Source: Metapseudomonas otitidis
GTDB taxonomy: Bacteria; Pseudomonadota; Gammaproteobacteria; Pseudomonadales; Pseudomonadaceae
Length of the DNA: 64,000 nucleotides
Assembly (NCBI RefSeq): GCF_900111835.1
Contig: NZ_FOJP01000021.1
Location: forward strand, 1-64,000
Reading direction: 5' to 3'
Numbering within the stretch: the first letter of the stretch is position 1; every line of letters begins with the position of its first letter. Below the pieces are notes generated by a model that had not been told where the DNA came from, did no database searches, and worked only from the letters and a program-made list of their open reading frames with translations. The position numbers were made by a program, and so were the translations under genes. Shown one piece after another: positions 26,794 to 37,338 of this stretch.

Positions 26794-26985
26794 GGGGTAA
26801 TTCGTCCTGTGCTGGCGATTGTGTCGCTGCTTTCGTCGCCTGCCTGGTTGGGCAGTGCGGACCCGGGGGCCTGCTCGAACCGGTGGGTTCGGCGGCGCCG
26901 ACGCGCCTGATTGGGCGGGTCGGTTGGACATGTGTCCGGGCCGTGAAACTGGAGAGAATCTTACGTCGGGCAGCGCGACAGAGGA

Positions 26986-27013
26986 TTGCGAAGATTGCTG
27001 ACTGAACTATCAT
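26986..27013 (+). promoter_or_regulatory. Candidate promoter of the Lrp-type gene
   Basis: TTGCGA (26986-26991) and TATCAT (27008-27013) are spaced by 16 bp, about 60 bp before the ATG at 27076. The stretch is A/T rich compared with its surroundings. The rest of the 26711-27075 gap holds only the orphan terminator. Confidence 0.4.
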
Positions 27014-27075
27014 ATGCGCAACGATTCACCAAAATCAGCAGACAATCAGCAATCAAAAATAAAACGGCGCCTGAA

Positions 27076-27555
27076 ATGGAAAAACTCGATCGCTACGACC
27101 TGAAGATCCTCGCCGAATTGCAGCGCGACGCCCGCATCTCCAACCAGGAGCTGGCCGAGCGCATCGGCCTGTCACCCTCGCCCTGCTCGCGCCGGGTGAA
27201 GCAGCTGGAGGACGACGGCTACATCATCCGCCAGGTCGCCCTGCTGGACCGCAGGAAGCTCGGCCTGAGCCTGACCGCCTACGTGCTGATCGGCATGGAC
27301 CGCCACACCCCGGAGCGCTTCGAGCACTTCCAGTCGGTGATCCGCCAGTGCCCCGAGGTGCTGGAGTGCTGCCTGGTGACCGGCATGGAGGCGGACTACC
27401 AGCTCAAGGTGGTGGTGCCGGACATGGACCACTACCAGCAGTTCCTGCTGGGCCAGCTCACCCGCATCGAGGGCGTCACCAGCGTGCGCTCCAGCTTCGT
27501 GCTCAACCAGGTGCTGAGCAGCACCGAGCTGCCCCTGGGGCATCTGCGCAATTGA
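27076..27555 (+). CDS. Lrp/AsnC-family transcriptional regulator
   Basis: 159 residues from the ATG at 27076 (MEKLDRYDLKILAELQRDARISNQELAERIGLSPSPCSRRVKQLEDDGYIIRQVALLDRRKLG), a textbook AsnC HTH. The RAM domain follows (VLIGMDRHTPERFEHFQSVIRQCPEVLECCLVTGMEADYQLKVVVPDMDHYQQFLLGQLTRIEGVTSVRSSFVL). An alternative upstream start at 26986 would add 30 residues of poor quality. The pattern SPSPCSRRV is typical of Lrp-like regulators sensing amino acids. Its targets are unknown; the gene lies by itself. Confidence 0.92.
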   Translation: MEKLDRYDLKILAELQRDARISNQELAERIGLSPSPCSRRVKQLEDDGYIIRQVALLDRRKLGLSLTAYVLIGMDRHTPERFEHFQSVIRQCPEVLECCLVTGMEADYQLKVVVPDMDHYQQFLLGQLTRIEGVTSVRSSFVLNQVLSSTELPLGHLRN

Positions 27556-27591
27556 ACCAATGAGTGGCAGCGCGCAGGGGCGGGCATCGCG

Positions 27592-27597
27592 TATAAT
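27592..27597 (+). promoter_or_regulatory. Likely -10 box of the DUF2788 gene
   Basis: A perfect TATAAT, in the frequent Pseudomonas context gcgTATAATgcgcc, lies 150 bp before the DUF2788 start. No clear -35 box is visible at the expected place. Confidence 0.45.
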
Positions 27598-27746
27598 GCG
27601 CCCCGCCTTTGCTGTGCCCCGCGTGGTTTCGCCCATAAGAGCCTGCCGGCTCGCATAACTACTAACCGCATCCCTCGCCCTCCACGGCATCCGAGCCTGG
27701 TCGTTCGCGGCCGGGCCTGAATCGTTTCGCTGTACGAGGTTGACCA

Positions 27747-27950
27747 ATGAGCCCCGAAAAATTTGAAGAATGGATGATGACGGCGATGATCGCCGGCCTG
27801 GTGCTGTTCATGGCGTTCATCGTCTGGGACCTGGCCAAGAAGTCCAAGGCCGGCCGCTTCGGCACCTTCATCCTGTTCCTCGCCCTCGGCCTCGGCGTGC
27901 TCGGCTTCGTGATCAAGTCGCTGGTGATCGGCGGCCTCGAAGGCATGTAG
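27747..27950 (+). CDS. DUF2788 small membrane protein
   Basis: 67 residues: MSPEKFEEWMMTAMIAGLVLFMAFIVWDLAKKSKAGRFGTFILFLALGLGVLGFVIKSLVIGGLEGM. Two hydrophobic helices (AMIAGLVLFMAFIVWDL and FGTFILFLALGLGVLGFVIKSL) are linked by a basic loop, matching DUF2788, a short inner-membrane protein family with no known function that is common in pseudomonads. A promoter-like TATAAT lies about 150 bp upstream. Confidence 0.88.
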   Translation: MSPEKFEEWMMTAMIAGLVLFMAFIVWDLAKKSKAGRFGTFILFLALGLGVLGFVIKSLVIGGLEGM

Positions 27951-28028
27951 CCAACCTCACCCGATCCGTCCGGACCGCCTGATGGCGGGGGCTCGGGCGG
28001 TTTCGCTCACCGTTGCCCAGGAGAACAC

Positions 28029-28421
28029 ATGAACGCTACCGATCGCGTCATGCAGAGCTATGGACGCTGCTGTGCCAGTTCCGGTTTTTTCGACACCTTC
28101 TACAAGCTGTTCCTCGCCAGCTCGCCGATGATCCGCGCGAAGTTTGCCAACACCGACATGGCCGCGCAGAAGCACCTGCTGCGCCACGGCATCCTCAACC
28201 TGGTGATGTATGCCCGCGGCATGCCGGACACCAAGCTGCGCGCCCTGGGTGCCAGCCACTCCCGGGAAGGCTTCGACATCCGCCCCGAGTACTACGACCT
28301 CTGGGTCGACGCCCTGCTGAGCACCATCAGCGAGCACGACAAGCAGGCCGATGACGGCGTGCGCGCCGCCTGGCGCGAAGTGCTCACCAAGGGCATCAAC
28401 GTCATCAAGTCCCACTACTGA
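28029..28421 (+). CDS. Globin
   Basis: 130 residues with globin spacing: ASSGFFDTFYKLFLASSPMIRAKFANTDMAAQKHLLRHGILNLVMYARG, where the aromatic CD position reads KFANTD and the proximal or distal histidines can be found in KHLLRHGI and SHSREGF (about residue 77), then YYDLWVDALLSTISEHDKQADDGVRAAWREVLTKGINVIKSHY. Bacterial single-domain globins bind haem and O2, NO or act as sensors. No flavin reductase domain is attached, so it is not Hmp. Function in this organism is unknown. Confidence 0.85.
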   Translation: MNATDRVMQSYGRCCASSGFFDTFYKLFLASSPMIRAKFANTDMAAQKHLLRHGILNLVMYARGMPDTKLRALGASHSREGFDIRPEYYDLWVDALLSTISEHDKQADDGVRAAWREVLTKGINVIKSHY

Positions 28422-28453
28422 TCCACGGACGGCCCGCCGCGCTGCGGCGGGTG

Positions 28454-29086
28454 TCAGTCCAGCCGCGCCGGCACCTCGCGCCACTGCCCCGGCTCCAGGC
28501 CATCGAGGCCGAAGGGGCCGATGCGCACCCGCACCAGGCGCAGGGTCGGCAGGCCCACCGCCGCCGTCATCCGCCGCACCTGGCGGTTGCGCCCCTCGCG
28601 GATCACCAGCTCCAGCCAGGCCGTCGGCACGCTCTTGCGAAAGCGCACCGGCGGGTTGCGCGGCCACAGCGCCGGCTCCTCGATCAGCCGGGCCTCGGCC
28701 GGCAGCGTCGGCCCATCGTTCAGCTCCACCCCGTTGCGCAGGCGTTCCAGCTGCGCCGCATCGGGCGTGCCCTCCACCTGCACCCAGTAGGTCTTGGCCA
28801 GCTTGTGCTTCGGGTCGGCGATGCGCGCCTGCAGGCGGCCATCGTTGGTCAGCAGCAGCAGCCCCTCGCTGTCACGGTCCAGGCGCCCGGCAGGGTAGAT
28901 GCCGGGCTGGTCGATGAAGTCCTTCAGGGTCGCCCGTCCCTGGTCGTCGCTGAACTGGGTGAGCACGTCGAACGGCTTGTTCAGCAGCACCAGGCGCGGC
29001 TCCACCGGCGGCGCCTTAGCCACCCGGCGCGGAGCGGCCTGGGGGCGACGGGAAGCAGGGCGGGAAGGACGGGGCGGGCGCGACAT
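28454..29086 (-). CDS. rluE: 23S rRNA pseudouridine synthase, RluE type
   Basis: 210 residues: an N-terminal basic Pro/Arg/Ala-rich tail, then [27 protein letters not shown], the catalytic aspartate in [29 protein letters not shown] (Asp in GRLD), KTYWVQVEG and the C-terminal [37 protein letters not shown]. This is the RsuA/RluB/E/F branch, and the lack of an S4 domain plus the short length fit RluE, which modifies U2457 of 23S rRNA in E. coli. It acts in the cytoplasm. Confidence 0.92.
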   Translation of the reverse strand: MSRPPRPSRPASRRPQAAPRRVAKAPPVEPRLVLLNKPFDVLTQFSDDQGRATLKDFIDQPGIYPAGRLDRDSEGLLLLTNDGRLQARIADPKHKLAKTYWVQVEGTPDAAQLERLRNGVELNDGPTLPAEARLIEEPALWPRNPPVRFRKSVPTAWLELVIREGRNRQVRRMTAAVGLPTLRLVRVRIGPFGLDGLEPGQWREVPARLD

Positions 29087-29168
29087 GCCTGGTTACCAGC
29101 GGATATGGACAGGGGAGCGGAGGCGCATGCTAGGTTGTGCCCCTCCCCGCCGCAAGAGTAAGGACACC

Positions 29169-30251
29169 ATGCCCCGCGCGTTGCGCCCCACCTGGCTGAT
29201 CAGCCTCATGACCCTCGCCGGTTGTGCCGGCACGCCCTACCAGGGCCCCGTCAGCGATCATTTCGACGGCCAGCGTTTCCAGAACATCGAGCCCAAGCCG
29301 CACAAGGACTTCTGGTCCTTCATGCGCTGGCAACTCAACCGCGAGAAGAGCCCCGACTGGGTCGAGCAGCCCACCCCGGCCTTCACCCCCGAGGTTCCCA
29401 CCCGCGTCGAAGGCGACGAACTGCGCGTCACCTACATCAACCACGCCACGCTGCTGATCCAGCATCGCGGGCTGAACATCCTCACCGACCCGGTGTGGTC
29501 CGAGCGGGTCAGCCCCCTCAGCTTCATCGGCCCGCGCCGGCACCAGGCGCCCGGCCTGTCCATGGACCAGCTGCCACCCATCGACCTGATCCTGGTCAGC
29601 CATAACCACTACGACCACCTCGACCTGGACACCCTGCGCAGCCTCGCCGAGCGCTTCCCCCTGGCCCGAGTGGTCACGGGCCTGGGCAACGGCCCGCTGA
29701 TCCGCGAGACCGGCTTCGCCCGCGTCGACGAGATCGACTGGTGGCAAGCCCTGCCCCTGGGCGACGGGCTGACCCTCAACGGCGTGCCGGTGCAGCACTG
29801 GTCGGCGCGCACCCGCAGCGACACCAACCGCACCCTGTGGCTGGGCTTCGTGCTGGAGTCCCCGGACGGCCCGCTGCTGTTCCCCGGCGACACCGGGCTG
29901 GGGCCGGAATTCCGCCTCATCCACCAACGCTTCGGGCCGCTGCGTTTCGCCGCCCTGCCCATCGGTGCCTACGCACCACGCTGGTTCATGCGCGACAACC
30001 ACATGAACCCGGACGACGCCGTGCAGGCCCACAAGCAGCTGGATTCCCAGCACAGCCTGGCCATCCACTTCGGCACCTTCCAGCTCACCGACGAAGGGCA
30101 GTTCGACCCGCCCCGCGAGCTGGCCAAGGCCCTCGACTACTGGCAGGTCGACCCGGATCGCTTCCGCGTCCCCAGCCCCGGCTACCAGTGGCAGGTGCCC
30201 ACCCTGGACCGCCTCGGCGCGGCTGACCTGGTCCAGGCCAGCGGCCTCTGA
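29169..30251 (+). CDS. MBL-fold metallohydrolase lipoprotein
   Basis: 360 residues from the ATG at 29169. The signal peptide ends in the lipobox LAGC (SLMTLAGCAG), so the mature protein starts at a lipidated Cys. The metallo-beta-lactamase fold has LRVTYINHATLLIQHRGLNILTDPVWSERVSPLSFIGPRRHQAPG, the metal-binding HxHxDH in LVSHNHYDHLDLDTL (about residue 143), and LLFPGDTGLGPEF. NAPE-PLD- and UlaG-like enzymes have this layout. Acting in the periplasm as a lipid or phosphodiester hydrolase is plausible but not shown. The frame is open upstream, over the RluE gene, but that part is rejected. Confidence 0.9.
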   Translation: MPRALRPTWLISLMTLAGCAGTPYQGPVSDHFDGQRFQNIEPKPHKDFWSFMRWQLNREKSPDWVEQPTPAFTPEVPTRVEGDELRVTYINHATLLIQHRGLNILTDPVWSERVSPLSFIGPRRHQAPGLSMDQLPPIDLILVSHNHYDHLDLDTLRSLAERFPLARVVTGLGNGPLIRETGFARVDEIDWWQALPLGDGLTLNGVPVQHWSARTRSDTNRTLWLGFVLESPDGPLLFPGDTGLGPEFRLIHQRFGPLRFAALPIGAYAPRWFMRDNHMNPDDAVQAHKQLDSQHSLAIHFGTFQLTDEGQFDPPRELAKALDYWQVDPDRFRVPSPGYQWQVPTLDRLGAADLVQASGL

Positions 30252-30271
30252 GCCACACCCCTGCACCATGA

Positions 30272-30298
30272 AAAAGGGCCGCATCATGCGGCCCTTTT
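30272..30298. terminator. Intrinsic terminator, bidirectional
   Basis: AAAAGGGCCGC (30272-30282) and GCGGCCCTTTT (30288-30298) make an 11-bp stem with an ATCAT loop. It has A/T runs on both sides, so it can end both the MBL gene and the convergent membrane-protein gene. A core of 23 bases is repeated identically at 31234-31256. Confidence 0.85.
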
Positions 30299-30317
30299 GC
30301 TTGCAACACGCCCAGCC

Positions 30318-31127
30318 TCAGGCCAAGGCAGCCGGCTCCGCCCGGGTGGCGGACGGAATCTGGCGAAGCCAGCGTGAAACCGCCCACTCCCCCGCGATGA
30401 AGGCCAGGAGCAGGCCGAGCTGCAACAGCAGCGCGATGTAGAACGGCTTGAATACATGGCCGACCTGGCGCTTCAGCAGGTCCAGCAGGAACTCGGCCTG
30501 GAACAGTTGCTCCACGCGCGCATCGAGCACCCCGGCCAGCACCCGCTTGTCGAGCCCGCTGTAGCTCGCCGCCTCGCTCACCGCCATCTGGCCCACGGCC
30601 TTGCCGATCAGGCTCGCCCGCAGGCGATCGAGCAGGTCCAGGGCCAGGCGCTCGGCCAGCGACGCCTCGGCACGGGCATCGGCTTCCTCCTGCTGCTCGC
30701 TGCGCAGGTACTCCAGCGCCAGTTGATTGAGCGCGGCTTGCACACTGGACCCGCGCAGGGCCTGCAACTGGCGCTCGTCCTGGGCTGCCACGTAGGCCTG
30801 GAAGTCCTGCCAGGTGTCATCGGCCAGCCGCTGCAGCGCCGGCGTGTAGCTGTCCAGGTGCCGGTTGATCTGCTGCTGCCCGCTGTACAGCAGCCCGCCC
30901 TGGAAGCCCAGCACGCCCCCGACCAGCGGAAGCAGCAGGAAGTACAGTTTGAGCGTCCAGTGGTGCCAGCGCTTGCTACGGGCCAGCCAACCGCCGCGAT
31001 GCAGCAGGATGGCCAGCACCAGGCCGGCGATCGTGCCCAGCAACAGCGCACCGCTGATCCAGGCGAACAGGCTGAGGAAACTGAAGGGCTCCCAGAATGC
31101 TGCGAGCAAGTGTTGGGCCTGTTCCAT
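30318..31127 (-). CDS. Inner-membrane protein of unknown function
   Basis: 269 residues from the ATG at 31127, with GAGGTGA upstream. Hydrophobic helices: LLAAFWEPFSFLSLFAWISGALLLGTIAGLVLAILLH, LKLYFLLLPLVGGVLGFQGGLLYSG, and near the end HVFKPFYIALLLQLGLLLAFIAGEWAVSRWL. Between them is a long soluble, largely helical stretch of about 140 residues with many Gln, Glu and Arg, probably in the periplasm. I do not recognise the family. It is transcribed away from amn and ends at the bidirectional terminator. Confidence 0.75.
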   Translation of the reverse strand: MEQAQHLLAAFWEPFSFLSLFAWISGALLLGTIAGLVLAILLHRGGWLARSKRWHHWTLKLYFLLLPLVGGVLGFQGGLLYSGQQQINRHLDSYTPALQRLADDTWQDFQAYVAAQDERQLQALRGSSVQAALNQLALEYLRSEQQEEADARAEASLAERLALDLLDRLRASLIGKAVGQMAVSEAASYSGLDKRVLAGVLDARVEQLFQAEFLLDLLKRQVGHVFKPFYIALLLQLGLLLAFIAGEWAVSRWLRQIPSATRAEPAALA

Positions 31128-31236
31128 CGGTGTCACCTCGTCCGTCCTTGGGGGCCGCAGCTTAAATCGAAACCCGAGCACGCGACTGGCGAGCCGTTCA
31201 CTGAAGAGCGTCCGACTTTTCAGTCCAGGCAGAAAA

Positions 31237-31257
31237 AGGGCCGCATCATGCGGCCCT
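31237..31257 (-). terminator. Intrinsic terminator of amn
   Basis: AGGGCCGC and GCGGCCCT form an 8-bp stem with an ATCAT loop. On the minus strand TTTTTCT follows the stem, so this ends the amn transcript 17 bp after its stop codon. Confidence 0.85.
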
Positions 31258-31274
31258 GTGTCATCAGGAGCGGC

Positions 31275-32747
31275 TCAGCGGAACGGCGGCTCGTCGAAGC
31301 TGCGCAGCTTGCGCGAGTGCAGCGAGGTGAGCTGGTTGCGCAGCAGGTCCAGCGCGGCGATGCCGATGCGCAGGTGCTGGCTGACCGCGCGCTGGTAGAA
31401 GGCACTGGCCGAGCCGGGCAGCTTGATCTCGCTGTGCAGCGGCTTGTCGGACACGCACAGCAACGTCCCGTAGGGCACCCGCAGGCGATAGCCCTGGGCG
31501 GCGATGGTGCCGCTCTCCATGTCCACCGCCACCGCTCGCGACAGGTTGATCAGCGGGCGCTCCTGGGCCCAGCGCAGCTCCCAGTTGCGGTCGTCGTAGG
31601 TCAGCACCGTGCCGGTGCGCAGGCGCCGCTTGAGGTCCTCGCCGCGCTCGCCGGTGACCAGCGCCGCCGCGTCCTGCAGGGCCTGCTGCACCTCGGCCAG
31701 GGCCGGCAGCGGGATGTGCGGCGGCAGCACCCGGTCGAGGATGCCGTCGCGGCGCATGTAGGCGTGGGCCAGCACGTAGTCGCCGATGGTCTGCGACTGC
31801 CGCAGCCCGCCGCAGTGGCCGATCATCAGCCAGCAGTGCGGGCGCAGCACCGCCAGGTGGTCGGTGATGTTCTTCGCGTTGGACGGACCGACGCCGATGT
31901 TCACCAGCGTCACCCCATGGCCGTCGTTGGCGATCAGGTGGTAGGCCGGCATCTGATAGCGGTGCCACACCACGCTGTCGATCACCGCCTGTACGGTCGC
32001 CTCGTCCATGTCCCGGTCCACCCGCACGTTGCCGGGCAGCACCATGCTGACGAAGCGCGGGTCCTCGCGCAGCTGGGTCACCCCGTGCTGGATGAACTGG
32101 TCGACGTAGCGGTGGTAGTTGGTCAGCAGGATCCATGGCTGCACATGGCGCCAGTCGCTGCCGGTGTAATGCACCAGCCGGCGCAGGGAAAAGTCCACCC
32201 GCGCCGCATCGAACAGCGCCAGGGGCAGCTCCTCGGCGCTCTCCCAGTCGTACAGCCCGTCGGCCACGCCATCGGTGGCGGCGGACAGGTCCGTGCTGGG
32301 GAACACCCGCGCCAGCGCCGCAGCGGTCACATCGGTGCCGGCCAGTTCGTCACCGCTCTCCACCACATAGGGATAGGGGATGTTCCGCTGGCTCATGCCC
32401 ACCTCCACCTGCACGGTGAAGTCGCTCATCAGCGGGCGCAGCTGCTCCAGCAGGTATTTGCGGAAGGCATCGGGGTGGGTGACGGTGACACTGTAGGTGC
32501 CCGGCACCTGGATCTTCGCGTAGGCGCGCACCGTGGACGGCACCTCGCCCTGGCAGCGGTAGGTGACCCGCAACTCGGGGTAGCGGAACAGCGCACGCTG
32601 CTCGGCGCTCGGCTCGGTGCGGGACTTGAGAAAGAGCTTGAGGGCCTGGCTGAGGGCCGTGGTGGCCCGCTGATGCAGGGCGGTCAGACGGTCGACCGCC
32701 TCTTCGGCGGTGTGGACAACGAGAAACTCGACGGAATCCTGGGTCAC
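31275..32747 (-). CDS. amn: AMP nucleosidase
   Basis: 490 residues from a GTG at 32747 (VTQDSVEFLVVHTAEEAVDRLTAL). The enzyme cleaves AMP to adenine and ribose 5-phosphate in purine salvage. The N-terminal regulatory domain (HQRATTALSQALKLFLKSRTEPSAEQRALFRYPELRVTYRCQG) precedes a nucleoside-phosphorylase-like catalytic domain containing TLVNIGVGPSNAKNITDHLAVLRPHCWLMIGHCGGLRQSQTIGDYVLAHAYMR and SRAVAVDMESGTIAAQGYRLRVPYGTLLCVSDKPLHSEIKLPG. The length matches E. coli Amn (484 residues). A long open frame on the opposite strand is only its shadow. The terminator follows directly. Confidence 0.95.
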   Translation of the reverse strand: MTQDSVEFLVVHTAEEAVDRLTALHQRATTALSQALKLFLKSRTEPSAEQRALFRYPELRVTYRCQGEVPSTVRAYAKIQVPGTYSVTVTHPDAFRKYLLEQLRPLMSDFTVQVEVGMSQRNIPYPYVVESGDELAGTDVTAAALARVFPSTDLSAATDGVADGLYDWESAEELPLALFDAARVDFSLRRLVHYTGSDWRHVQPWILLTNYHRYVDQFIQHGVTQLREDPRFVSMVLPGNVRVDRDMDEATVQAVIDSVVWHRYQMPAYHLIANDGHGVTLVNIGVGPSNAKNITDHLAVLRPHCWLMIGHCGGLRQSQTIGDYVLAHAYMRRDGILDRVLPPHIPLPALAEVQQALQDAAALVTGERGEDLKRRLRTGTVLTYDDRNWELRWAQERPLINLSRAVAVDMESGTIAAQGYRLRVPYGTLLCVSDKPLHSEIKLPGSASAFYQRAVSQHLRIGIAALDLLRNQLTSLHSRKLRSFDEPPFR

Positions 32748-32873
32748 GAGGTGTGCATCCTGTCTGGGCGTACAGGGGGCTATCTTGCGCCCATCGCCCT
32801 CCGGCGGCCAAGCCGAGCAGCGCGTGCCGCTGCGTCTATGCTTGCCCGACCGCCCCCCGCGAGGCCCGCCGCC

Positions 32874-33602
32874 ATGCACCGTCTGACCAGCCTGCTGTTC
32901 GCCGTCGCCACCAGCACCCCACTGTTCGCCGGCGAGCTGGATGGCCGCTTCCAGGCCGACCTGGCAGGCGCCAACACGGTGCTCGACCTGCAGCAGCAGG
33001 GCCAGGTCGTCACTGGCCGCTATTCCGAGAACGGCACCCTGCAACTGGACCTGCGCGGCCAGTACGACGGCCAGGTGCTCAACGCCGAGATCGTCCTGCC
33101 GCAAACCAACCAGGTGATCGCCACCCTCGCCGCCACCTACGGCAACGACCAGCTCAACGCCCGCCTCGCCGCCCGCGACCCCGTCAGCGGCCAGGTACTG
33201 GAGCGCCAGGCGCTGTTCCAGCGCAGCCCCTCAACTGCCACGGGCGCCACCCGCACCAGCGCCGGCACCCTGGACCCGGCACTGGTCGGCACCTGGGTCC
33301 ACGAAGACATCATCAACAGCGGTGGCGCCAGCTTCGCCTCCTTCAACACCGTGCTCACCCTGCACCTCGCCCCCGACGGCCGCGTCGAGCAATGGAGCCG
33401 CTCCGTCGGCGGCGGCTCCGACTGGAGCTACGACAGCGACGGCACCCTCCAGTACGCCGGCCAATGGCAGACCGCCGACGGCATCCTCCTGGTCCGCCCC
33501 GACGGCGGCACCGACTACCAGCCCGCCACCCGCTACCGCTTCAGCGACCCCTACCTGGTGACCGAAGACCAGGGCGGCCGGAAGATCTGGCAGCGGCGGT
33601 AG
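32874..33602 (+). CDS. Exported protein of unknown function next to the CRISPR array
   Basis: 242 residues from the ATG at 32874, with a signal peptide (MHRLTSLLFAVATSTPLFA). The mature part has two similar regions: LDGRFQADLAGANTVLDLQQQGQVVTGRYSENGTLQLDLRGQYDGQVLNAEIVLP, and LVGTWVHEDIINSGGASFASFNTVLTLHLAPDGRVEQWSRSVGGGSDWSYDSDGTLQYAGQWQTADG, the latter resembling lipocalin-like GTW-start domains that show up in small periplasmic proteins. The stop lies 7 bp before the first, degenerate CRISPR repeat, and the array is transcribed towards it from the other strand. It has no evident link to CRISPR. Confidence 0.75.
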   Translation: MHRLTSLLFAVATSTPLFAGELDGRFQADLAGANTVLDLQQQGQVVTGRYSENGTLQLDLRGQYDGQVLNAEIVLPQTNQVIATLAATYGNDQLNARLAARDPVSGQVLERQALFQRSPSTATGATRTSAGTLDPALVGTWVHEDIINSGGASFASFNTVLTLHLAPDGRVEQWSRSVGGGSDWSYDSDGTLQYAGQWQTADGILLVRPDGGTDYQPATRYRFSDPYLVTEDQGGRKIWQRR

Positions 33603-33609
33603 GGTCGCG

Positions 33610-34800
33610 ACGCTCATCCCCACGTCTGTGGGGAACAGGCTTCGACCTTCGGCAGTCTGGTTGGCTCTTCTGGATCATCCCCACACCCGTGGGGAACACT
33701 TCCACCACCTGGCCATCCTGCGTGCCGTAGTGCGGTTCATCCCCCACACCCGTGGGGAACACCGCTGGGTAAGCTTTCGCGCCTCCCTCAATTTCGGTTC
33801 ATCCCCACACCCGTGGGGAACACTCAGATCGGCGCCCTTGCCCGCGCCTGCGGGCCGGTTCATCCCCACACCCGTGGGGAACACAGGGTCGCCGACTGCT
33901 CGACGCCTGCAGGGTGCGGTTCATCCCCACACCCGTGGGGAACACTCGTTACGCTGCGGCAGCATGACCCGGTAGAACGGTTCATCCCCACGCCCGTGGG
34001 GAACACCTGGACGTTGCGCATGGCCTGCTGGCCAGCGTCCGGTTCATCCCCACGCCCGTGGGGAACACCACATCATCACGTTGCGGCGCTTGTGCTGAAT
34101 CGGTTCATCCCCACGCCCGTGGGGAACACATCGGCATGCGCTCCAGCTGCTCGGCAAAGCGCGGTTCATCCCCACACCCGTGGGGAACACACTCGGGGCC
34201 GGAGAATTCAGAGGCCAGCGAGCGGTTCATCCCCACACCCGTGGGGAACACATCTTGTGCGCCGCCTCCAGCTGGTGGATCACCGGTTCATCCCCACACC
34301 CGTGGGGAACACCTGCCGGAGAACCTCTATTCGAACGGCCGGTACGGTTCATCCCCACACCCGTGGGGAACACCGCTGGCACAGGTTCATCAGCAGGACC
34401 TCAGCCGGTTCATCCCCACACCCGTGGGGAACACTCGCCACCTTCGGACTCGCTCCGAACAGCGGACGGTTCATCCCCACACCCGTGGGGAACACATCGG
34501 CTGGGGCTGGACGGTGATCGAAGAGCGCGGTTCATCCCCACACCCGTGGGGAACACCCGGTACCGCCGGCGATGATGCTCTTGCCGTTCGGTTCATCCCC
34601 ACACCCGTGGGGAACACTCGTTCATCTGCGAACCGTCTTCATTGACGTACGGTTCATCCCCACACCCGTGGGGAACACGCGTCACGTGACCAAAAATCGA
34701 ATTCGGGTAACGGTTCATCCCCACACCCGTGGGGAACACCACGACCGCTGTTTCTGCGACCTCTGCGGGGCCGGTTCATCCCCACACCCGTGGGGAACAC
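33610..34800 (-). CRISPR. Type I-E CRISPR array 1: 20 repeats, 19 spacers
   Basis: The repeat is 29 bp. In transcript (minus) orientation it starts GTGTTCCCCACGGGTG and ends GGGGATGAACCG. Spacers are 32 bp except two of 33 bp (33700-33732 and 34007-34039). The leader is at the high-coordinate end next to cas2, so the newest spacer is 34740-34771. The oldest end is degenerate: the repeats at 33610 and 33671 have several changes, and the one at 33733 has an extra C (30 bp). Three neighbouring repeats (33978, 34040, 34101) share one A-to-G change. Open frames read across the array are meaningless repeat translations. Confidence 0.98.
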
Positions 34801-34859
34801 TCCAACTGCAACCCCTTGTTCTCAAAGATAAAAATCACCTCCTGAAAATCTACCGATTA
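34801..34859 (-). promoter_or_regulatory. CRISPR leader of array 1
   Basis: A/T-rich stretch between the first repeat and the cas2 stop. In transcript orientation a sequence close to the IHF consensus (GAACAAGGGGTTG, 34809-34821) ends 8 nt before the first repeat. CGGTAGATTTTC (34844-34855) lies further upstream. Both occur at the same distances in the leader of array 2. E. coli type I-E leaders have an IHF site here, needed for spacer integration by Cas1-Cas2. Confidence 0.75.
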
Positions 34860-36664
<1,805 letters not shown>

Positions 36665-36690
<26 letters not shown>

Positions 36691-37336
36691 GGGCGACTCC
36701 GGTGAAGTACAGGTCGGGTTTGACGAAACGCGGGCCGAAGCGCCGCTCGGCGAAAGGCGCCACGGGCTGGTCGAGGCGCACGCTGCCCTCGCTGGGGTGC
36801 TCCAGCAGCACCCGCCGGGGCGTCTCCGGCACCTGGCCGGTGAGCAGGCAGGGCCAGGTGGCCAGCACCTGCTCCAGGGGCTCGTCCCGCAGGCCATCGG
36901 GCAGGTGCACCGGCAGCGACGGGACGAAGCTCTTGCGCCCCAGGGCCAGCGGCCACACCGGGCGGGCCAGGGCCGCGTGGATGCGCGCCAGCAACGCCCG
37001 GTCGCCCTCCAGGCCGACGAGGAAGGTGGCATCGGCGAGGAAGAAGCGCGGGCTCACCACGGTGCGCCCCAGGTCCGCCTTGCCGCTGGCAGCGATGACC
37101 ACGCCGGTGGCGGTCTGGTAGTCACGCATCGGCACGCCCTCCTGCTCCACCCGCACGCCCATGCGCAGGGCGGCAAGGTCGTCAACCGGCTCGCGACGGT
37201 CACGCCCCAGGGCGGCGCAGGCCAGCCCGAGCACGCCGGACTTGGAGGGTTCCAGCTGGGTGTCACGCTCGTCGAAGCGGCTGGTGGTGCCCCAGGACTG
37301 CAACGGCCCCTTGAGGCACAGCAGCAACGTGGCCAT
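36665..37336 (-). CDS. cas5e: Cascade subunit Cas5e (CasD)
   Basis: 223 residues from the ATG at 37336. The start MATLLLCLKGPLQSWGTTSRFDERDTQLEPSKSGVLGLACAALGRDR is the signature of Cas5e, which holds the 5-prime handle of the crRNA. TATGVVIAASGKADLGRTVVSPRFFLADATFLVGLEGD lies in the middle and a proline-containing thumb in the C-terminal half. An open frame of about 750 bases upstream is a shadow of cas7e. The ATG lies 2 bp after the cas7e stop. Confidence 0.96.
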
Positions 37337-37338
37337 GG

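Noticed and set aside
26707-26931. A 74-codon minus-strand frame (ending MERASFFYACSLGMEMGRWCSEAV) over the orphan terminator
   Set aside because: The frame runs through the terminator hairpin and its T-run. A short 24-codon version starting at the internal ATG cannot be excluded, but the hairpin is better explained as a terminator.
30456-33602. A 1048-codon open frame on the plus strand from 30456
   Set aside because: It runs antisense through the membrane-protein gene and amn, with low-complexity His/Gln/Arg-rich translation. Only its last 242 codons, from the ATG at 32874, look like a real protein.
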